A stretch of DNA of 21,822 bases, from contig ADNK01002601.1 of NCBI GenBank assembly GCA_000320545.1, positions 1-21,822 on the forward strand, read 5' to 3'. Source of the stretch: Bigelowiella natans CCMP2755 (lineage: Eukaryota > Cercozoa > Chlorarachniophyceae). Positions 19,831 to 21,822 of this stretch are shown in pieces. How positions within the stretch are numbered: the first letter of the stretch is position 1; the number at the start of each line of letters is the position of its first letter. The translations under genes and the position numbers were made by a program. Below the pieces are notes generated by a model, which saw only the letters and a list, made by a program, of their open reading frames with translations, was not told the DNA's origin and ran no database searches.

Positions 19831-20008
19831 ATATGCGTGTGTATTTTGATATCAGGTTTGGAGCAATACATGGTCTCTTTCGCCGCCAGCGTATGTGCCC
19901 CTTACAGCTGCTCGTAGAGACGTTGAAGAGGCCCCCGCAGTTGTGCTGGCATCAGGGGCAGCTCGCCATAACACGGGACGGGGCGACCATGACGGCCACC
20001 GTAGATAA
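10793..20008 (+). CDS. ABCG: ABCG-family half-transporter (ATP-binding cassette, NBD-TMD), 34 exons
   Basis: ABCG half-transporters dimerise in a membrane and use ATP to move lipids, sterols or hydrophobic compounds; the substrate here is unknown. Splicing 34 phase-compatible exons gives 650 residues plus TAA, typical for the family, in the NBD-first order unique to ABCG. NBD: KRILDNVSAFAVPGDILAIM, Walker A GPSGAGKTT (67-75), SPVFIATLTVRETIQYAASL, signature ISDGERKR (172-179), Walker B and D-loop SILLLDEPTSGLD (191-203), H-loop IINIHSPD (His229), QFDRLLMLVAGRVQYFGKAA and QNPAEYLFE. TMD: QFFVLLRRSFLDNRRN, then membrane segments near residues 359-379, 381-402, 420-452, 457-483, 485-509 and 580-602. 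LPEWWKPMHFASFHKYAIEV and the loop Cys545/Cys553 precede the last one. A 50-residue hydrophilic tail follows. The signature has Asp for the second Gly, and the usual Q-loop Gln is not visible (FVEISGH). ATG 10793 was chosen because the upstream in-frame ATG would translate a C homopolymer. Family near certain; subtype open. Confidence 0.94.
12254..12303 (+). repeat. (GTA)n-(GGA)n starting at the exon 7 donor
   Basis: The donor GTAGTA is itself the first unit of a GTA tract (12254-12278), which changes to GGA units to about 12303. Confidence 0.9.
12490..12525 (+). repeat. (GAT)n in ABCG intron 7
   Basis: About 12 GAT units are followed by T7 and CATCATCATC. The short CAT run downstream is complementary to the GAT array. 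Confidence 0.9.
12714..12930 (+). repeat. Compound microsatellites in ABCG intron 8
   Basis: In order: (TAG)n 12714-12748, (AT)n 12785-12814, (CT)n in two blocks 12831-12912, then (GT)n to 12930. They fill most of the 307-nt intron. Confidence 0.95.
13072..13155 (+). repeat. (GAC)n and (CA)n in ABCG intron 9
   Basis: The GAC tract at 13072-13093 and the (CA)n tract at 13123-13155 lie within a 111-nt intron. The CA tract ends 9 nt before the acceptor of the signature-motif exon. Confidence 0.9.
13297..13330 (+). repeat. (GT)n in ABCG intron 10
   Basis: About 17 GT units lie downstream of the signature-motif exon. They are complementary to the CA tract upstream of it. Confidence 0.95.
13488..13904 (+). 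repeat. ABCG intron 11 with G tract, (CTG)n and (CCT)n
   Basis: A G run (about 13514-13527), (CTG)n at 13741-13757 and (CTC)n at 13860-13901 occur here. The last runs directly into the CCAG acceptor of the H-loop exon, so the microsatellite is the polypyrimidine tract. Confidence 0.9.
13940..14099 (+). repeat. ABCG intron 12 with C and CT tract
   Basis: C-rich and (CT)n sequence spans 13980-14023. Confidence 0.85.
14399..14480 (+). repeat. (TTG)n and (GT)n in ABCG intron 14
   Basis: (TTG)n at about 14399-14436 and (GT)n at 14460-14480 lie in the intron after the VQYFGKAAYAVE exon. Confidence 0.9.
14831..14894 (+). repeat. (CT)n(GT)n before ABCG exon 16
   Basis: A long CT run to about 14882 is followed by a short GT run. 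The CT run lies about 30 nt before the GCAG acceptor at 14914. Confidence 0.9.
15009..15523 (+). repeat. ABCG intron 16, longest intron, with (CA)n(GC)n
   Basis: This 515-nt intron separates the linker exon from the 18-nt exon. It contains (GCT)n near 15202-15222, (CA)n at 15379-15413 and (GC)n at 15414-15426. Open frames at 15192-15455 and 15295-15570 are repeat-driven, and no conserved ABCG segment is missing that they could supply. Confidence 0.75.
15580..15611 (+). repeat. (CA)n in ABCG intron 17
   Basis: About 15 CA units lie between the 18-nt exon and the QFFVLLRRSF exon. Confidence 0.95.
15754..15940 (+). repeat. ABCG intron 18 with (AT)n, (CA)n and G tract
   Basis: Short AT and CA runs at 15765-15797 and an interrupted G tract at about 15827-15853 lie between exons 18 and 19. 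Confidence 0.85.
16012..16125 (+). repeat. (GCA)n, (GT)n and (AT)n in ABCG intron 19
   Basis: (GCA)n at 16012-16026, (GT)n at 16030-16061 and (AT)n at 16094-16125 lie downstream of the first transmembrane exon. Confidence 0.95.
16687..16725 (+). repeat. (CTG/TTG)n in ABCG intron 20
   Basis: CTG and TTG triplets end about 18 nt before the weak CTGAAG acceptor at 16743. They likely act as its U-rich tract. Confidence 0.8.
17068..17112 (+). repeat. (CA)n in ABCG intron 22
   Basis: About 22 CA units, with one G interruption, lie upstream of the 31-nt exon 23. Confidence 0.95.
17224..17257 (+). repeat. (GT)n in ABCG intron 23
   Basis: About 17 GT units start 22 nt after exon 23. They are complementary to the CA tract in the preceding intron. 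Confidence 0.95.
17488..17640 (+). repeat. (AT)n and (TTC)n in ABCG intron 24
   Basis: (AT)n at about 17488-17516 and (TTC)n at 17609-17640 lie in the intron before the SYAIFNLVGIGPEGG exon. Confidence 0.9.
17936..18089 (+). repeat. (GAT)n, CA-rich and (AT)n repeats in ABCG intron 26
   Basis: (GAT)n at 17936-17964 begins 10 nt after the donor. A 6-nt-period ACATGC/ACATAC run at about 18016-18065 leads into (AT)n at 18066-18089. Together these fill nearly the whole 179-nt intron. Confidence 0.9.
18755..18943 (+). repeat. ABCG intron 29 with (AGT/AGC)n, (AGA)n, (GC)n and (GT)n
   Basis: A GTA/GCA triplet array starts at the GTAGTG donor and runs to about 18800. It is followed by (AGA)n at 18809-18836 and GC/GT runs at 18879-18902. 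Confidence 0.9.
19175..19218 (+). repeat. C tract in ABCG intron 30
   Basis: A long C run (19181-19199) and TCC sequence lie just upstream of the acceptor of the 29-nt exon. Confidence 0.85.
19411..19450 (+). repeat. (GGA)n in ABCG intron 32
   Basis: The GGA tract starts about 20 nt after the donor of the DLRSLVFL exon and is preceded by GTA units. Confidence 0.85.
19669..19829 (+). repeat. Two (AT)n tracts flanking ABCG exon 33
   Basis: (AT)n at 19669-19706 ends 10 nt before exon 33 (19717-19761). A second (AT)n tract at 19797-19829 follows in the next intron. The tracts are self-complementary and mutually complementary. Confidence 0.95.
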
Positions 20009-20179
20009 CACCCAGCAGCGATATTGATTATTGATTGATGAGACGAGCATGACATCTAGAGATATAAAGAAACATAGTCATGAAACAAAGAGGCAGTGAA
20101 AGTCTAGAAATGGTGCGCATGTAAAGAGGTTGGCTATGTACATATGTATGTATGTATATAAATATTGTATAAATATGCA

Positions 20180-20182
<3 letters not shown>

Positions 20183-20210
<28 letters not shown>
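20183..20210. repeat. (AT)n microsatellite
   Basis: About 14 AT units lie 175 nt after the ABCG stop codon. Confidence 0.9.
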
Positions 20211-20213
<3 letters not shown>

Positions 20214-20254
20214 ATATATTATAGAAAAGTACATATGTGCTACGGTGGCTCGTC

Positions 20255-21080
20255 AGTACTACTAGAGTAGTCGTAGTATGTTATATGTACTCTGGATGTG
20301 CGTGCTATATTTGTATGTAATTTTTTACGTATGTACCAGCCAGCAACCATGCTATAGCATGCTGCATGAATAATCTAGATCACAAATATAGCAAGGGACG
20401 TGTAAGTAACGTCTGGACGACGTCTTAAGTCACTTATTTAGCTCTAGTCTAGTAGTGTCGATCGAGAGTATATACTGCTAGCCTGTAAACACACGCTAGC
20501 ATACTAGCATACATAAGAAGGCTAGAAGGAGAGATGTGCAACAGCGCTCTAGCACGCCATGTGCGAGACACTCTATACACACGTACTGCCTAGCTAGCTA
20601 GCTAGCTAGACTGCATTCTAGCATTAAAATTCTCATCTAGCCGTGCTAGCGTGGTAGCGAAGGTTGTCACAGCGCGCAGAAATAGATAAATATACAATTT
20701 ATAAGGGCTGCGGTCGCAGCTAGCTTTGCATTTATACACTATACAGCTAGATATAGCTACTAGAGATATAGCTACATCAGGATAATAATGCTAGAATGGC
20801 CATTCTAGCATTGAAAAGGTCTTTCATACGAATGCAAGCAGCAGATTTGTAGCAGGCTAGCTAGCTAGAGGTACACATTTTGCATTGTGGTGGGCTACCT
20901 AGGTAGCTAGAGTGTATATAGCGACGGATCGGATGAGCAGCACTACGTGTATGCGCGTGCACAGCTAGACAGGCCGCGGCAAGCTAGCAAGCTAGCGGGC
21001 AGACGTACGTACATATGCATGTTGCTGCATTTACGTTGATACTTCGCGACACTCTAGCACTGCTAGTATAGCTAGATAAA
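20255..21080. other. CTAG-rich segment (spacer 2)
   Basis: By hand count about 33 CTAG tetramers occur in about 820 nt, roughly ten times chance. They include overlapping runs CTAGCTAGCTAGCTAGCTAG at 20589-20608 and at 20857-20868, and many single GCTAGC or TCTAGC words. GCATGC and GTATAC-like palindromes are also frequent. No tandem unit or coding frame accounts for it. Confidence 0.7.
20787..20812. repeat. Perfect 26-nt palindrome
   Basis: The left arm AATGCTAGAATGG is followed at once by its exact reverse complement, with GGCC at the centre and no loop. The palindrome lies inside the CTAG-rich segment. Confidence 0.95.
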
Positions 21081-21245
21081 AAGATGCGACCATGTAAATC
21101 AAGAGGCAGGTTATTGATGGTTTCTAACCGCCTATGCAATCTAGCAATATCGAATGAGTCTTTGATGGTTACTCTGCTAATGTTGGTGAATGTTTCACTG
21201 ATGCCCCGTTACGATGCCGCACACAGTCTAGTGGCATTCGATTGC

Positions 21246-21500
21246 CTATCTTCTCATTTTGGAATAATCTATCTTCTTTCCGCCGGAGAGCACGCTCTTG
21301 AGCTTCTCTGCTTTAGGCCGCGACACGACGGTAGTGTGACACTATGCAATGAGAATAGGTGCGCGATTCACAGAATAATGGGTATTAAGTAGAAATAAAA
21401 TTGTTTTTTTCGATGATCGCCCAGAGACATACAAACGAGGAAATAAGATGATGATGATGATGAAGGAACATCAAAGAGCCGATGAGGGACAAAATGATAT

Positions 21501-21536
<36 letters not shown>

Positions 21537-21736
21537 GTACGTATGTACGATATAACATATATATTGTATGAATATGATAATTTGATGGAATCAAGAGAAT
21601 TCACCAAAACGAGAAAATTAACCAGGCGAGAATGACGAAGAATAACACAAACAATGACGCGGGGACGGTTTACAGGGCATGATGTCAATTTGTTGCCAAT
21701 TGTAGAGAATAGAAGAGACGTAATTGCGGCCGCCAT
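21246..21736 (-). CDS. Tentative small two-exon gene (52 residues)
   Basis: On the - strand an ATG exon at 21736-21674 (MAAAITSLLFSTIGNKLTSC and one more residue, then GTAAAC) joins in phase 0 to an exon at 21341-21246, which follows a GCATAG acceptor. The second exon reads RPKAEKLKSVLSGGKKIDYS and ends KMRR and TAG. The product would have a hydrophobic, signal- or transit-like N-terminus and a lysine-rich C-terminus. I do not recognise a family. The second exon looks coding, but it could equally be the last exon of a larger gene that enters from the right edge. The intron holds (CA)n at 21503-21532. Confidence 0.35.
21503..21532. repeat. (CA)n microsatellite
   Basis: About 15 CA units lie between the two proposed exons of the small - strand gene. 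Confidence 0.95.
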
Positions 21737-21822
21737 TTCACAAGCAATATCACAAAGCAACCAACACGCATTAAAATATATCCAATGGCCAGAGAGGCAG
21801 ACGAAAAGATCAAAGAAAGAAG
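21737..21822. other. Right window edge
   Basis: Nothing can be assigned. The stretch would be 5' leader, or an upstream exon or intron, of the - strand gene at 21246-21736. Confidence 0.4.

Larger units (their letters stand above)
14915..20008 (+). other. ABCG exons 16-34 (linker and transmembrane domain)
   Basis: Exons: 14915-15008, 15524-15541, 15688-15753, 15941-16003, 16392-16437, 16744-16779, 16913-16948, 17171-17201, 17418-17457, 17685-17745, 17861-17926, 18106-18200, 18461-18493, 18717-18754, 18944-18995, 19227-19255, 19334-19389, 19717-19761, 19856-20008. Phases at the joins are 2,2,2,2,0,0,0,1,2,0,0,2,2,1,2,1,0,0. The 18-nt exon (RAPRW) and the 29-nt exon (TGDDILIDR) restore the reading PKYGRAPRWQCLWQFFVLLR and LYRTGDDILIDRDISTEEED. 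Exon 16 (EIEVRGSRTTSEPIMRNL) lies in the poorly conserved linker and is less certain. Intron lengths over the whole gene range from 78 to 515 nt. Confidence 0.82.
20009..21245. other. Convergent spacer between ABCG and the small - strand gene
   Basis: This 1.2-kb stretch follows the ABCG stop. It holds (AT)n at 20183-20210 and the CTAG-dense segment at 20255-21080. The + strand open frame at 21084-21392 is discussed under rejected items. No AATAAA is evident just after the ABCG stop. Confidence 0.6.

Noticed and set aside
21084-21392. 102-residue + strand open frame
   Set aside because: No family resemblance, no GT-AG partners that I could find, and it overlaps the more coding-like - strand exon at 21341-21246. 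The call is uncertain.
1-21822. Prokaryotic system, mobile element or virus insertion
   Set aside because: No transposase, integrase, reverse transcriptase, terminal repeats or bacterial gene arrangement was found on either strand.

Overview
The window is nuclear DNA from an intron-dense eukaryote. All four genes read only after GT-AG splicing. Exons are tiny (mostly 30-80 nt). Nearly every intron carries a long simple repeat such as (AT)n, (CA/GT)n, (CT)n, (GAT)n, (CCT)n or homopolymer C/G. There is no operon, Shine-Dalgarno site, tRNA, rRNA, CRISPR array or recognisable transposon. A protist or unicellular alga fits best, but the sequence alone does not place it further.

Layout. (1) 250-1588, + strand: the 3' part of an unidentified gene whose product ends with an SH3-like module of the kind often seen in MYND/TPR proteins. 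(2) 1589-3708: a convergent spacer with microsatellites and a cluster of CTAG/GCTAGC words. (3) 3709-10146, - strand: a complete class 3 aldehyde dehydrogenase that I reconstruct as 24 exons and 478 residues, with all catalytic residues present. (4) 10147-10792: a divergent spacer almost free of microsatellites, the likely shared promoter region. (5) 10793-20008, + strand: a complete ABCG half-transporter that I reconstruct as 34 exons and 650 residues, with an N-terminal nucleotide-binding domain and six predicted membrane segments. (6) 20009-21245: a second convergent spacer with a much denser CTAG cluster and a perfect 26-nt palindrome. (7) 21246-21736, - strand: a tentative two-exon small gene.

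The two central models were built by hand. I chained phase-compatible GT-AG junctions and checked that the joined peptide matched family motifs. Both close in frame from ATG to stop at the usual family length, which is strong internal support. Individual junctions could still be off by a few bases.

The dehydrogenase and transporter are head to head, so they may share regulation. A link such as lipid aldehyde oxidation with export of lipids or toxic products is inference only. I see no defence system, mobile element or clearly new enzymatic system. The unusual signals are structural: extreme exon fragmentation, microsatellites that start at splice sites, exons bracketed by complementary repeats, and CTAG clusters confined to the convergent spacers.
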